Shown here in pieces: positions 10,807-19,096 of a stretch of DNA of 64,000 bases; the first letter of the stretch is position 1, and each line of letters opens with the position of its first letter. Where the stretch lies: assembly GCF_006265175.1 (NCBI RefSeq), contig NZ_VDCQ01000010.1, positions 49,447 to 113,446 of the forward strand, written 5' to 3'. The notes beneath the pieces were generated by a model. It saw only the letters and a program-made list of their open reading frames with translations, searched no databases and was not told the origin of the DNA. A program made the translations under genes and the position numbers. This stretch comes from Paenibacillus hemerocallicola (GTDB lineage Bacteria > Bacillota > Bacilli > Paenibacillales > NBRC-103111).

Positions 10807-11754
10807 TCAAAGATCTCCGGGATTGGAGACGGTCATGAACAGTTTAATGACCTGCAGCGCTTTGTGAAAAGACTTCGGATCGGCTCCCCCGAGTCCCTGG
10901 TACAATCCGGAAATTTCGCTATCGTCCGATCGTCCGAACAGCGTCTCCAAAACCGTTTGATGAAGGGCCGCCGCCCAGACGTCCGTACCGGCGTCGTCCA
11001 GCGCCAACAGCTCGTCGTAGACGGAGGTGCCGTACAAGAAAGCTAGGAAGTCGCGCCACGTCGTCTCGGCAAGATCGGCCAAACCGGGCTGATCGGCTTC
11101 CATCGCTTGTCTGCTTCGCTCCAGAACGTTCCGGGCTGCGGCCGGAAATTGCTCATAACGGAGCGGCGTGTCGCTTATCGGCAGCGACATCGCTTGCCCG
11201 AGCTTGCGTATTTCGACCGTTCCCTTCTCTCCGACCGAGCGGAGCGCCTGAAGTCCGCGAAACTGCACGAGCGGATGAAGCCTGCTCTCTTCCAGCCAAT
11301 GCTTAAGCGGTCCCCCCACGGTAACCCGGTCCAAATGGGCCAGCTGCTCCAAGGCCATCATCTGCTTCTCCGCCGCCGCTTGAGGATCGAGCATGGCGAG
11401 CAGCTTATCCGCATACTGGGGATCGTTTGCCGCTTTGCCGCGCACATGGCGCTTGAACAGCTCTCCCTCGGTTTGTTCCTCGTCGTCTTCGGATCGTTCC
11501 GCTTGACCCGATTCGGCCCCTGACGCTTCGCCAAGCGAGTCGGGAAACGTTGACGTCAGCCAGTCCAGCAGCGATTGCCATTCCTCTTTATATTGCGGAT
11601 CGTCGCTTTGGCACCTCAGCAAAAACCGGAGCAAACGCGCCGCCTCGCCATAACGCTCCCCCTCCAGCATTTGCGTCAACTCGTTCTGATAGTACTCGAT
11701 CGTCGTTGGAAACAAGACGACGTTATCTTGATTAGACGATACGATTGGAACCAC
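10807..11754 (-). CDS. YsoA-like protein upstream of tig
   Basis: A 315-residue cytoplasmic protein of unknown biochemical role. It is acidic and helical, with a repetitive N-terminal pattern (YYQNELTQMLEGERYGEAARLLRFLL) consistent with TPR-like helices. B. subtilis has a TPR protein, YsoA, at the same place upstream of tig, so I call it YsoA-like from synteny and character. The start appears to be GTG 11754 with GGAAAGG close upstream. No signal peptide or membrane segment. Confidence 0.7.
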   Translation of the reverse strand: MVPIVSSNQDNVVLFPTTIEYYQNELTQMLEGERYGEAARLLRFLLRCQSDDPQYKEEWQSLLDWLTSTFPDSLGEASGAESGQAERSEDDEEQTEGELFKRHVRGKAANDPQYADKLLAMLDPQAAAEKQMMALEQLAHLDRVTVGGPLKHWLEESRLHPLVQFRGLQALRSVGEKGTVEIRKLGQAMSLPISDTPLRYEQFPAAARNVLERSRQAMEADQPGLADLAETTWRDFLAFLYGTSVYDELLALDDAGTDVWAAALHQTVLETLFGRSDDSEISGLYQGLGGADPKSFHKALQVIKLFMTVSNPGDL

Positions 11755-11931
11755 CGCCTTTCCTTACGCTTCTTTTGCTCCAATGCTTAACATTGTAACA
11801 GATTTTCCCTGTCAGTCGACCTTTTCCTGGCGGCTGCACGATTATTTACCCCATAGTATCTCCTTTAACTTGCGAAAATCGAAACGACTTGCCCGGATTT
11901 TGCGATTCCGCCGTGCGCTCGCCATTAATTG

Positions 11932-11960
11932 TTGAATTTGGGAGAGACGCATGATATATT
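11932..11960 (+). promoter_or_regulatory. tRNA-Gly promoter
   Basis: TTGAAT (11932-11937), 17-nt spacer and TATATT (11955-11960), 22 bp before the tRNA-Gly gene. A plausible vegetative sigma-A promoter. Confidence 0.6.
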
Positions 11961-11982
11961 AAATCTTGCCTTTTTGTATCGT

Positions 11983-12053
11983 GCGGGTGTAGTTCAATGG
12001 CAGAACTCCAGCTTCCCAAGCTGGTGGCGTGGGTTCGATTCCCATCACCCGCT
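11983..12053 (+). tRNA. tRNA-Gly (anticodon CCC)
   Basis: The cloverleaf is complete. The acceptor is GCGGGTG pairing with CACCCGC, the anticodon stem CCAGC/GCTGG encloses loop TTCCCAA (anticodon CCC, reading GGG), and the T-arm is GTGGG TTCGATT CCCAT. The discriminator is T and CCA is not encoded. It stands alone rather than in a tRNA cluster. Confidence 0.92.
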
Positions 12054-12196
12054 TCCTTGCCGATCAAGCGGAAATCCTTTGCAGCGCAGCTCAAAGGATT
12101 TTTTTCTATTTACAACAACATTCGCGTACAGAAGTACCTGTACCACACGCTCGGCGAAGGCCAGTCGCCTTCGTCGGCGCCTGCGTGGCCGGGAAT

Positions 12197-12415
12197 CCAT
12201 CAAATAGCGGAACTGACGTATGTTATTGACCCGAATACCGATGTCGAACGCATCATAACGGAAAACCGTGCCGCTATTCCGCTGTTCACGTTCATTTTTC
12301 ACCCCATAGCACCGAGATAACGGAAGTCTGTTCTGTTAAATTCGAAAGTGCAACGGTATTGGGCATAATAACGGAATCCAATTCCTCTAAATAACCGCAC
12401 TATTGGCACAAGTCT
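12197..12415 (-). repeat. Interspersed ~210-bp intergenic repeat, copy 1
   Basis: Read on the minus strand, this segment matches 39118-39330 and 55640-55845. The clearest shared blocks with the 55640 copy are GGAATAG, TCCGTTAT, then CGA..., a G(G)nTTCGGGTC block, CATACG and finally CAGTTCCGCTATTTG at the end (12197-12211 here). TTCCGTTAT words recur at 30-60 bp spacing. There is no ORF conserved between copies. Confidence 0.7.
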
Positions 12416-12703
12416 CATCAAGCGGCCTCTAGAGTGGGTGCAGATTATGCTGTCCTGTATTTTTCGACTTCTTCATTGCGGTTGGACTTCTTCATTGCGC
12501 TATTTCCTATTTAGCCGCGATTCCGCCATTTTTGAGGTTTATTTGTTTAGTTTGCCGTCGATATGGGGATTCACTAGTCGAGTCCGTTGGATATTTCATT
12601 TCTGATGGATTGTGTTGCGAGAAGCACCGGCGAAGTGAACGGACTACGTAAACGGCAAACTTTATAAATCCTGTATGTAATCGGATAGCGTTGCCGTATC
12701 GAT

Positions 12704-12727
12704 AAGGGGAGCCGTCATGCTCCCCTT
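12704..12727 (-). terminator. Terminator after the small basic protein gene
   Basis: Inverted repeat GGGGAGC (12706-12712) and GCTCCCC (12719-12725), 11 bp beyond the stop codon of the small minus-strand gene at 12739. The T-run on the minus strand is weak (TT only), but the position supports that gene being real. Confidence 0.5.
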
Positions 12728-12738
12728 TGCCGCTATCC

Positions 12739-12927
12739 TTAAATGAGGACGGCTCTAATAATTTGGCCAATAATGAGTCTACGGCGAACGATGACCCCGC
12801 GGGCATTCATAAACCGGATGATAATGAAGGTACGTCCCCTCGCAACAATGCGCCCGTTGAAAACGGTCGTCGTCCGATTGCGGTTTCTATAAACGATCCC
12901 ATAAACTTGATTGAGAATGAGGCTCAT
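12739..12927 (-). CDS. Small basic hypothetical protein
   Basis: A 62-residue protein I do not recognise. It is rich in Arg and Ile/Val (for example NRNRTTTVFNGRIVARGR and ARGVIVRRRLIIGQIIRAV), strongly basic and without an obvious membrane helix. The beta-rich alternation suggests a small nucleic-acid-binding or structural fold, which is a guess. I choose ATG 12927 because AGGAGGT lies about 7 nt upstream; ATG 12933 is too close to it. A hairpin follows the stop codon. The good ribosome site plus terminator are the main support. Confidence 0.55.
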   Translation of the reverse strand: MSLILNQVYGIVYRNRNRTTTVFNGRIVARGRTFIIIRFMNARGVIVRRRLIIGQIIRAVLI

Positions 12928-13030
12928 GTCCATCACCTCCTTCGGTTCGGATGATCTATTCTATTCTTTTATCTCTTTGAAAGTACGGGCCTTCATAGTG
13001 CGAGATTTACCCAAAATAAGCGGAAATACT

Positions 13031-13233
13031 GAGGCTGTTGATAAAGTTTTCAAAAGAGAGGAAGCGTCGGAGACAAGAGGTGGGGGAATGCGCTCCACAT
13101 CCGATAAAATCGTGTTGTTTTTAAGATTTTAACGGTTACAGCACGAATTTAAAGTCAACCGCTTCGCTTTCCGCACATTTCCCCCACCACTTTTTGTAGT
13201 GCAAATCTCTCTTTTTGACTTTTTCAACAATCT
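13031..13233. mobile_element. Palindromic MITE-like element, copy 1
   Basis: A 203-bp element flanked by the direct repeat GAAATACT (13023-13030 and 13234-13241). Its ends are inverted: GAGGCTGTTGA at the left and TCAACAATCT at the right. The interior is also palindromic: AAGAGGTGGGGGAA on the left pairs with TTCCCCCACC on the right, and AAAATCGTGTTG pairs with a CAGCACGAATTT-type arm. No ORF. It matches 54194-54392 and the partial copy at 63887. Confidence 0.85.
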
Positions 13234-13250
13234 GAAATACTCCCGGTAAT

Positions 13251-13285
13251 GGAAAAGGAGTCTTGTTCAGCAAGGCTCCTTTTCC
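13251..13285 (-). terminator. Bidirectional terminator after the DUF1906 gene
   Basis: Long hairpin with perfect arms GGAAAAGGAG and CTCCTTTTCC, extended inward by TCTTG/CAAGG around the loop TTCAG. T-runs on both strands. Lies 40 bp beyond the stop codon of the minus-strand DUF1906 gene. Confidence 0.8.
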
Positions 13286-13324
13286 TTATCTCTCTATAAT
13301 AAAGTCAATCGGCTTTTCATCTTA

Positions 13325-14110
13325 TTATGCCTGGATGCCATTTTGTCGGGCGATTATGATCGTATTCAACCATGCCAGCTCCGACGCCTTCATTTCGCCT
13401 TTATAAGCTTTCTCCGCCCACGTATAATCGCCGATCAAGCCTTTGCGATACAAGCCGTCAAGCGAATCGCCGAGCATCTTCCATTGCCATTGTTCCAGTT
13501 GCATGGTGCCATCCTCCCCCGAAATAGGTTGCCCTTTCATCCACCAGCCCTCGTTGCCGTACGATTCGTTGCGATCGATCGCGATTCCGTTGACCATGAT
13601 GTCATTCTCGTACTGGTAAAGATGGATGGCGTCGGCTTTGGAGCCGTAGCTCCAGGCATACGTTTGCCAAAAGCGGGAGCAAGCGCCCGCGGCTTTCATG
13701 GCTTCAATGACTGCGTACGATCCGTATACGCCTGTCAGAAAAGCCGTAGACGCCTCGCCGGCGGCCCCTATATATTCAATAACGGTTTTCATTTGTGACG
13801 CCGTCGCATCGAAATCTACGGCAAAGTAAATCGCGGAGCCTTCCGGCTGGCCGACTTGTGCGGCGACCTGCACGGCTACAGCGCCATCCTGCAGTCCGGC
13901 TTGGCGTCCGCCGAGCGCGCGGTCTGCCGTAGTCTCGAATACCGAGACGATTTGCATCCCGCTTGCACTAATCAAATCCGCTTCTTCCGCTGTAAGCCGT
14001 TTCCAACCGGATGGCACCAAATACCGGCAAACGAATTCATATCCGTCGGATTTGAATGCTGCCGCGGTTGCGGCCGTTAACGGAGTGGAACAATCAAATC
14101 CTACAGCCAT
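13325..14110 (-). CDS. DUF1906 (glycoside hydrolase-like) domain protein
   Basis: A 261-residue protein whose N-terminal about 195 residues form the DUF1906 / Rv2525c-like glycoside-hydrolase-like TIM barrel. It begins GFDCST and includes YEFVCRYLV, AIYFAVDFDA and the terminal YQYEND...IAIDRNES segment, typical of this relative of GH25. The substrate is presumably a cell-wall glycan but is unproven for this family. The C-terminal about 60 residues are a small helical region. No signal peptide is visible, so it is either cytoplasmic/spore-associated or exported without a classical signal. GGCAGGTGA precedes the ATG. Confidence 0.85.
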   Translation of the reverse strand: MAVGFDCSTPLTAATAAAFKSDGYEFVCRYLVPSGWKRLTAEEADLISASGMQIVSVFETTADRALGGRQAGLQDGAVAVQVAAQVGQPEGSAIYFAVDFDATASQMKTVIEYIGAAGEASTAFLTGVYGSYAVIEAMKAAGACSRFWQTYAWSYGSKADAIHLYQYENDIMVNGIAIDRNESYGNEGWWMKGQPISGEDGTMQLEQWQWKMLGDSLDGLYRKGLIGDYTWAEKAYKGEMKASELAWLNTIIIARQNGIQA

Positions 14111-14227
14111 TTCGTGTCACCTGCCTTTTCTGGTTTGATTCATAGTATGCGACAAGCCCACTGCCCGACATCGGCAACGACCCAAATCGGCAACAATTGT
14201 TTGAAAACAACAACTACTTAAAAAGAA

Positions 14228-14257
14228 TTGCATTTTCTCTTTGCCCGGTGATATAAT
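14228..14257 (+). promoter_or_regulatory. tRNA-Arg promoter
   Basis: TTGCAT (14228-14233), 18-nt spacer and a perfect TATAAT (14252-14257), 19 bp before the tRNA gene. Confidence 0.7.
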
Positions 14258-14276
14258 GGTCAGCGTATCGCCAAAT

Positions 14277-14350
<74 letters not shown>

Positions 14351-14383
14351 TAAACAGGATGAGTTTGGTCAAGTTTAGTAAAT

Positions 14384-14435
14384 CGAACAAAACCCCGGAA
14401 CCCTTGATACATCAGGGATTTCGGGGTTTTGTTCG
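14384..14435 (+). terminator. Terminator of tRNA-Arg
   Basis: Very stable hairpin with 14-bp perfect arms CGAACAAAACCCCG and CGGGGTTTTGTTCG, and an inner stem CCCTTGAT/ATCAGGG. It lies 34 bp after the tRNA. The rest of the gap to 14671 shows nothing further except a sigma-K-like CATACCCTA at 14632-14640. Confidence 0.85.
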
Positions 14436-14671
14436 TCTCCTCATAACATCATCGAATCCATATGAAAACGATATAAATCGGATTTTTTTACACATTTTTT
14501 ACACATTGATTTTTTACCTAAGAACAAGTGAAGTCAATAACATCTATAGAAACATATAAGCCTTTCCGATTCCCCCCCCTATCCCCGCAGACCCGTTAAG
14601 ACATCTATCCAAGCCAATCAAGCTCACCCTACATACCCTATTACCATCCCTTTTTGGAAAGGTTGATGGCC

Positions 14672-15055
14672 ATGGCGAAAATCCGGCAAGGCTCCGGAAA
14701 CGGGGGGCCCGTGCAATTCAGGCATCGCATGGAAGGCTTGACCTCGTTGGTGGATGGACATAGACATTCTTTCGGCAATTTAACGGATTTATTCATTCCC
14801 GAGGACGGAAGACACCGGCATACTTTCCGGGGAATCACGACTACAGCCGACGGACACCGGCATTCCTATTCGGGGCGAACGGGTCTCAACATCGGTACCG
14901 GTCCGAACCATTTTCACCGTTTTCGCATACAAACGAATGTTGCCGACGGACACCGGCATATCATTTCCGGCAGAACAACAGGCCTTATACGACTCGGGGT
15001 CATGGTCGGACATAGATTGATTATCGAGAAAGTCGTACGGCAGCGCGTGAAGTAA
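14672..15055 (+). CDS. YmaF-like His-rich protein
   Basis: A 127-residue protein built of repeated His motifs: FRHRMEG, DGHRHSFG, GRHRHTFRG, DGHRHSYSG, HFHRFR and DGHRHIISG. This D-G-H-R-H pattern is characteristic of the Bacillus YmaF family, whose function is unknown. The regular His pairs suggest metal binding, which is inference. I choose ATG 14672 because GGAAAGG lies 9 nt upstream; ATG 14666 in the same frame is closer. A perfect sigma-K-type -10 (CATACCCTA) is just upstream but its -35 is off by one base, so a spore-coat role is only a possibility. Confidence 0.8.
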   Translation: MAKIRQGSGNGGPVQFRHRMEGLTSLVDGHRHSFGNLTDLFIPEDGRHRHTFRGITTTADGHRHSYSGRTGLNIGTGPNHFHRFRIQTNVADGHRHIISGRTTGLIRLGVMVGHRLIIEKVVRQRVK

Positions 15056-15227
15056 ATCAGCTGCAAACAAAGAGCGCGTTAGTACCTTCGGGTCGCTGGC
15101 TTGCTCTTCTTTTATGCAGCTCCGCATCGCGTTCCCGCAAACGTCACGAACCCGCACTTCTACGTGTGCCGCTCCATCTGCTAGTATATAATGTACATGC
15201 GGAAGTTTTGTCGGAGAGGTGAGGAAC

Positions 15228-16712
15228 GTGTCGATACGCATAAAATTGCTGCTGTCTTACACGGGCATGCTCGTCATCAGCCTGCTTATGTTCGCGGTGA
15301 CCGCCGGCCTGTTTACGATCGCGACGACCGGAGATATAGGCGGCTTCCGGGATTTTTATAAAGTGCATTACCAGCTGAATCCGCTGACCGAGCAGGAGGA
15401 GTCCATTTTTCTGGAATTGAAATATTTGGCCAAAAACGAACCGGATTCGCTGCAGGACAAGCAGCTGCTGCGCGATTACGACTTCAAGCTCCGCACCGTT
15501 AGAGCCGGGCTGTACGTCCGGCGGGAGAGCAACCCAATTTTCGAATCGTTCACGTTCAACCAGCCCGATCTGGAGAAGGCGCTGCCTCCGTACGATTTGG
15601 ATAACAACCAGATTCGCAACACGTTCAATATCGGCGAACGGTTTTATGCCTACGCCAAATTCGATTTCAAATTTACCGACGGCGCCAAAGGCAGCGTGTT
15701 CGTAATCCGGGAGCGGAGTCCGTTTGCCGAGCTGTCTCGCAAGCTGCTTCCGGTTTTATCATTTCTTTTGATCGGCGTGTTGGTCGTAGCGAATATGCTG
15801 CTCTATCGCTGGATCACTCGAAGCGTCGTCAAGCCGCTCGATCTGCTGAGGGATTCCGCGGAGCGTATCAAGGAAGGCAACCTGCAATTCAAGCTGGAGC
15901 TTCATTCGAAGGACGAGATCGGCCAGCTGAACGAAGCGTTCGAGAATATGAGAGAGCGGCTGCAGCAGTCGGTCGATCTCCGCCTGCAGGATGAAGAAAG
16001 CCGCAAGGAATTAATTTCGAATATTTCCCACGATTTGCGGACTCCGATCACGAGCATCAAAGGCTACATCGAAGGCATCCGGGACGGCGTCGCGGATACG
16101 CCGGAGAAGATGGATAAATACGTCGGCATCATCTACGCGAAGGCTGTCGATCTGGATAAGCTGGTGGACGAGCTGTTCCTGTATTCCAAGCTCGACTTGA
16201 AGCAGGTCAAATTCTCGATGGAGCCGGTAAATATCGTCCGATTCCTCGACGACTGTATCGACGAGCTGCGCTATACGCTGGAGGACAAGGGCATCGTAAT
16301 CGACTGGGACGGCCAAAGGACGGGAAACGCGGTCGAGGTCATCGCCGATCTGGAGAAGCTCAAGCGAACCGTTTTGAACATAATCGGGAACTCGCTGAAA
16401 TATATGGATAAAGCTCATAAACGATTGAGCGTTTCGCTTCAGGCCGATTCCGAATGGGTCACGGTCGAGGTCAGGGACAACGGCATGGGCATACCCGCGG
16501 AAGCCGTCCCCCATATATTTGAACGGTTTTACCGCGCCGAGCCGTCGCGCAATTTATCGACCGGCGGAAGCGGCCTCGGACTCGCCATCGCCCGGCAAAT
16601 CATCGAAGGACATGGAGGCTCCATCTGGGTGAACAGCGAGCTCGGAGTCGGTACAAGCGTATTTTTCACTTTAAAACGATCGACGAATTCCGGGAGGGGC
16701 GAATCCGAATGA
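15228..16712 (+). CDS. Sensor histidine kinase (HAMP, HisKA, HATPase)
   Basis: Membrane sensor kinase of about 494 residues. There is an N-terminal membrane helix (about 7-30), an extracellular sensor of about 130 residues, and a second helix (LLPVLSFLLIGVLVVANMLL). A HAMP linker follows, then HisKA with the phosphorylated His in SHDLRTPITSIKGY, and a catalytic domain with NIIGNSLKY (N box), VRDNGMGIP (G1) and GSGLGLAIA (G2). I favour GTG 15228, with AGAGGTGAGG just upstream, over GTG 15219. It overlaps the response regulator gene by 4 bp, so they are one operon. The stimulus is unknown. Confidence 0.93.
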   Translation: MSIRIKLLLSYTGMLVISLLMFAVTAGLFTIATTGDIGGFRDFYKVHYQLNPLTEQEESIFLELKYLAKNEPDSLQDKQLLRDYDFKLRTVRAGLYVRRESNPIFESFTFNQPDLEKALPPYDLDNNQIRNTFNIGERFYAYAKFDFKFTDGAKGSVFVIRERSPFAELSRKLLPVLSFLLIGVLVVANMLLYRWITRSVVKPLDLLRDSAERIKEGNLQFKLELHSKDEIGQLNEAFENMRERLQQSVDLRLQDEESRKELISNISHDLRTPITSIKGYIEGIRDGVADTPEKMDKYVGIIYAKAVDLDKLVDELFLYSKLDLKQVKFSMEPVNIVRFLDDCIDELRYTLEDKGIVIDWDGQRTGNAVEVIADLEKLKRTVLNIIGNSLKYMDKAHKRLSVSLQADSEWVTVEVRDNGMGIPAEAVPHIFERFYRAEPSRNLSTGGSGLGLAIARQIIEGHGGSIWVNSELGVGTSVFFTLKRSTNSGRGESE

Positions 16713-17401
16713 CCCGAATACTCATCATTGAAGACGAAACGACAATCGCTCAGCTGGAGCGCGACTATTTCGAGCTCAACGGCTTCTCCGTCGACTTATG
16801 CCATACCGGCAAGGAGGGACTTCGGCTGGCGCTGCACGGCGACTACAATCTCATAATTCTCGACCTGCAGCTGCCCGGCATGGACGGCTTTGAAATATGC
16901 CGCCAAATTCGGGAAGCCAAAGAGGTGCCGATCCTGATCATTTCGGCCAGGAAAGAAGAAATCGATAAAATCCGCGCATTCAATCTAGGAGCGGACGACT
17001 ATATTACGAAGCCGTTCAGCCCGAGCGAAATCGTCGCCAGGGCGAAGGCGCATTTGACCCGGTACGAGCGGCTGCTCGGCAAGCAGGAGACGGCCTCGAA
17101 GGATACGATCCTCATAAGAGGACTTGCCATAGATAAAGCGTCGCGAAGAGTGTTCGTGAGGAATAAAGAGGTCGTGTTTACGGCGCGCGAATTCGGGCTA
17201 CTCGAGTTTTTGGCGAGCCATCCGAACCGGGTGTTCAGCAAGGACGATCTGTTCGAGCGGATATGGGGCATGGACTCGAACGGCGATATCGCCACCGTTA
17301 CGGTCCACATACGCAGGCTGCGGGAAAAAATCGAAGCCGATCCGTCGAACCCCCAATATATCGAGACCGTATGGGGAGCCGGTTACCGGTTTACCGTGTG
17401 A
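16709..17401 (+). CDS. OmpR/PhoB-family response regulator
   Basis: Partner of the preceding kinase (ATGA overlap). It has 230 residues. The receiver domain has the acidic pair IEDE, the phospho-acceptor Asp in LIILDLQLPGMDGF, and the Lys in DDYITKPFSP. The C-terminal winged-helix domain (about 130-230) ends with the typical VWGAGYRFTV. The SLH-domain gene starts 156 bp downstream and could be a target, though I see no direct evidence. Confidence 0.95.
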   Translation: MTRILIIEDETTIAQLERDYFELNGFSVDLCHTGKEGLRLALHGDYNLIILDLQLPGMDGFEICRQIREAKEVPILIISARKEEIDKIRAFNLGADDYITKPFSPSEIVARAKAHLTRYERLLGKQETASKDTILIRGLAIDKASRRVFVRNKEVVFTAREFGLLEFLASHPNRVFSKDDLFERIWGMDSNGDIATVTVHIRRLREKIEADPSNPQYIETVWGAGYRFTV

Positions 17402-17557
17402 TCAATGGTCTGCCCCTGCTCTGCACGCTTCATTTAATCTTTTGTTAATAACTTTTTAATACCCGGTTAAGATTTCGTTTCTAGACCGTTTATTTCTGTC
17501 CTCTATCCTAGAGATGTAGGCAACGACAAACTACAACCTTAGAGGAGGACCTCCCTT

Positions 17558-19066
17558 ATGAAGAAAATTTCCAATAAAATGGCAGCCCTTATCGTAGCTG
17601 CGACGGTAGGAGCGACCTCTCTGCCTTTCGCGGCAATGAACGTGCAGGCAAACGACGCGAATCCGTTAGCGGCTGCGGCTGTCAATCCGGCTATCGGCCA
17701 AGACATCAAAGCGGCAATCGACGAGCTTATCCGGCTCGGAGTCGTGGACGGCTACGAAGATCAATCGATTCGCGAAAACAACCCGATCACCCGGGCGGAG
17801 CTGGCGAAAATGATTGCTCTGACCTTCGGCCTTAACGGCAAAGCCGGAAGCTCGGTCGCATTGTCCGACGTCGATCCGAACGCCTGGTACTCTCCGTATG
17901 CTGCGGAAATCGTCGGCCTCGGCATCATGCAAGCGGACAACGGAAGGTTCGCGCCTCAGGCGACGGTTACGGACGAGGAGCTTGTCCAATTCGTTGCCAA
18001 AGCGCTCAAGCGCGATGTAAATTCCGTAATCCACTGGCTCAAAGACTACTATTCCGCAGGTCAAAACGCCTCGCGCGGCGAAGCGGCTTATTTGCTCCAA
18101 ACGGCCCATAAAGCGATTCCTTCGGACAACGCCAAAATTACGAGCGTCAAATCGTTGAACGCCATTACGCTGATCGTCACGTTCGACGCACCGCTCACTT
18201 CGGCCAACGAGCTGTTCGATAAAGCGAAAGCCGATTTCTCATTCAGCGAAGGGTTGACTTTGACGAACATGCCACGCTTGAAAACGGGCTCTACCGCTAC
18301 GTATATCGTTCCGACATCGGTTCAGAAGGCAGGCACCGCGTACAGCTTGACTTATAAAGGCGAGCGGGCGGCTGCATTCGAGGGCGACGGTACGAAGCTG
18401 GATATGACCCAGGCAAGCCAAGTTACAGACGATACGTTCGAGCTGGAATCTTTGAAAACGGCCGGAGTGGTCGATTACGGATATATTATTTCGGCTTATA
18501 GCGCAGGCCGAGGAGCCAATGCCTTCGTGACGGACGATAACAACGGCGCGGACGGCAGTACGTATCAGGTCATTTCATCCATGCAGGCGAGACAAGTCAC
18601 GATTACTCCGGAAGGCGGGCAGCCGATCGTGGCGAAATACGTTCCGTTTACGCAATCCACCGATGGCAAGCAAGAGCCGAAGTTCCGTCTTCCGGAAGGG
18701 CAGACGTTGACTCCGGGGGTTGCCTATACGGTAACGTCCGATTGGGCGGACATCGCGAACCCGACGTTCACGGCCCGATCATTCGCTCCGCTGCAGCTTG
18801 CGGGTGCGGAAGCCGTCAACGAAACGTCGATCAACGTCGCACTGGCGAAAGATCCGGGCGACGAGCTGTTTTCCGGCCGCAGCGTGGAGCTGACGGGACC
18901 GAACGGCGACAAGCTGATCGCGACCTATAAATACTCCAGCCGCAAAGGCGCGGCAGGCGTATTCGATATCCAACAAAACGGAAAATTGACGCCGGGAGCA
19001 ACCTATGCGGTAACGCCTGTCGGTGCATGGGCTACGGCAACCGCGATCACTATGTCCGTGAAGTGA
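17558..19066 (+). CDS. S-layer homology (SLH) domain surface protein
   Basis: A 502-residue secreted protein with a signal peptide (about 1-31, MKKISNKMAALIVAA...VQAND). Two SLH motifs cover about 45-150: LIRLGVVDGYEDQSI/ITRAELAKMI and the WYSPYAAEIVGLGIM/FAPQATVTDEELVQF unit. A third unit is degenerate (ASRGEAAYLLQTA). The remaining about 320 residues look like several Ig-like/beta-sandwich domains. SLH domains bind pyruvylated secondary cell-wall polymer, so it should sit on the cell surface. It has a strong AGAGGAGG and lies downstream of the two-component system. Confidence 0.88.
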   Translation: MKKISNKMAALIVAATVGATSLPFAAMNVQANDANPLAAAAVNPAIGQDIKAAIDELIRLGVVDGYEDQSIRENNPITRAELAKMIALTFGLNGKAGSSVALSDVDPNAWYSPYAAEIVGLGIMQADNGRFAPQATVTDEELVQFVAKALKRDVNSVIHWLKDYYSAGQNASRGEAAYLLQTAHKAIPSDNAKITSVKSLNAITLIVTFDAPLTSANELFDKAKADFSFSEGLTLTNMPRLKTGSTATYIVPTSVQKAGTAYSLTYKGERAAAFEGDGTKLDMTQASQVTDDTFELESLKTAGVVDYGYIISAYSAGRGANAFVTDDNNGADGSTYQVISSMQARQVTITPEGGQPIVAKYVPFTQSTDGKQEPKFRLPEGQTLTPGVAYTVTSDWADIANPTFTARSFAPLQLAGAEAVNETSINVALAKDPGDELFSGRSVELTGPNGDKLIATYKYSSRKGAAGVFDIQQNGKLTPGATYAVTPVGAWATATAITMSVK

Positions 19067-19096
19067 CGCATACCCAAAGAAAGGTGATGGTTCGCT

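Larger units (their letters stand above)
12054..12738. other. Intergenic region after tRNA-Gly
   Basis: No convincing gene. A hairpin-like GGATTTCC...GGATTTTTTT stretch (AAATCCTTTGCAGC / CAAAGGATTTTTTTC, about 12071-12106) directly follows the tRNA and probably terminates it. The ~210-bp repeat copy 1 fills 12197-12415. The rest up to the hairpin at 12704 holds nothing I can identify. Confidence 0.5.

Noticed and set aside
13031..13233. Palindromic repeat considered as a CRISPR or riboswitch
   Set aside because: There are no repeated short units with spacers, and the copies sit in unrelated places with target duplications, which fits a transposable element better.
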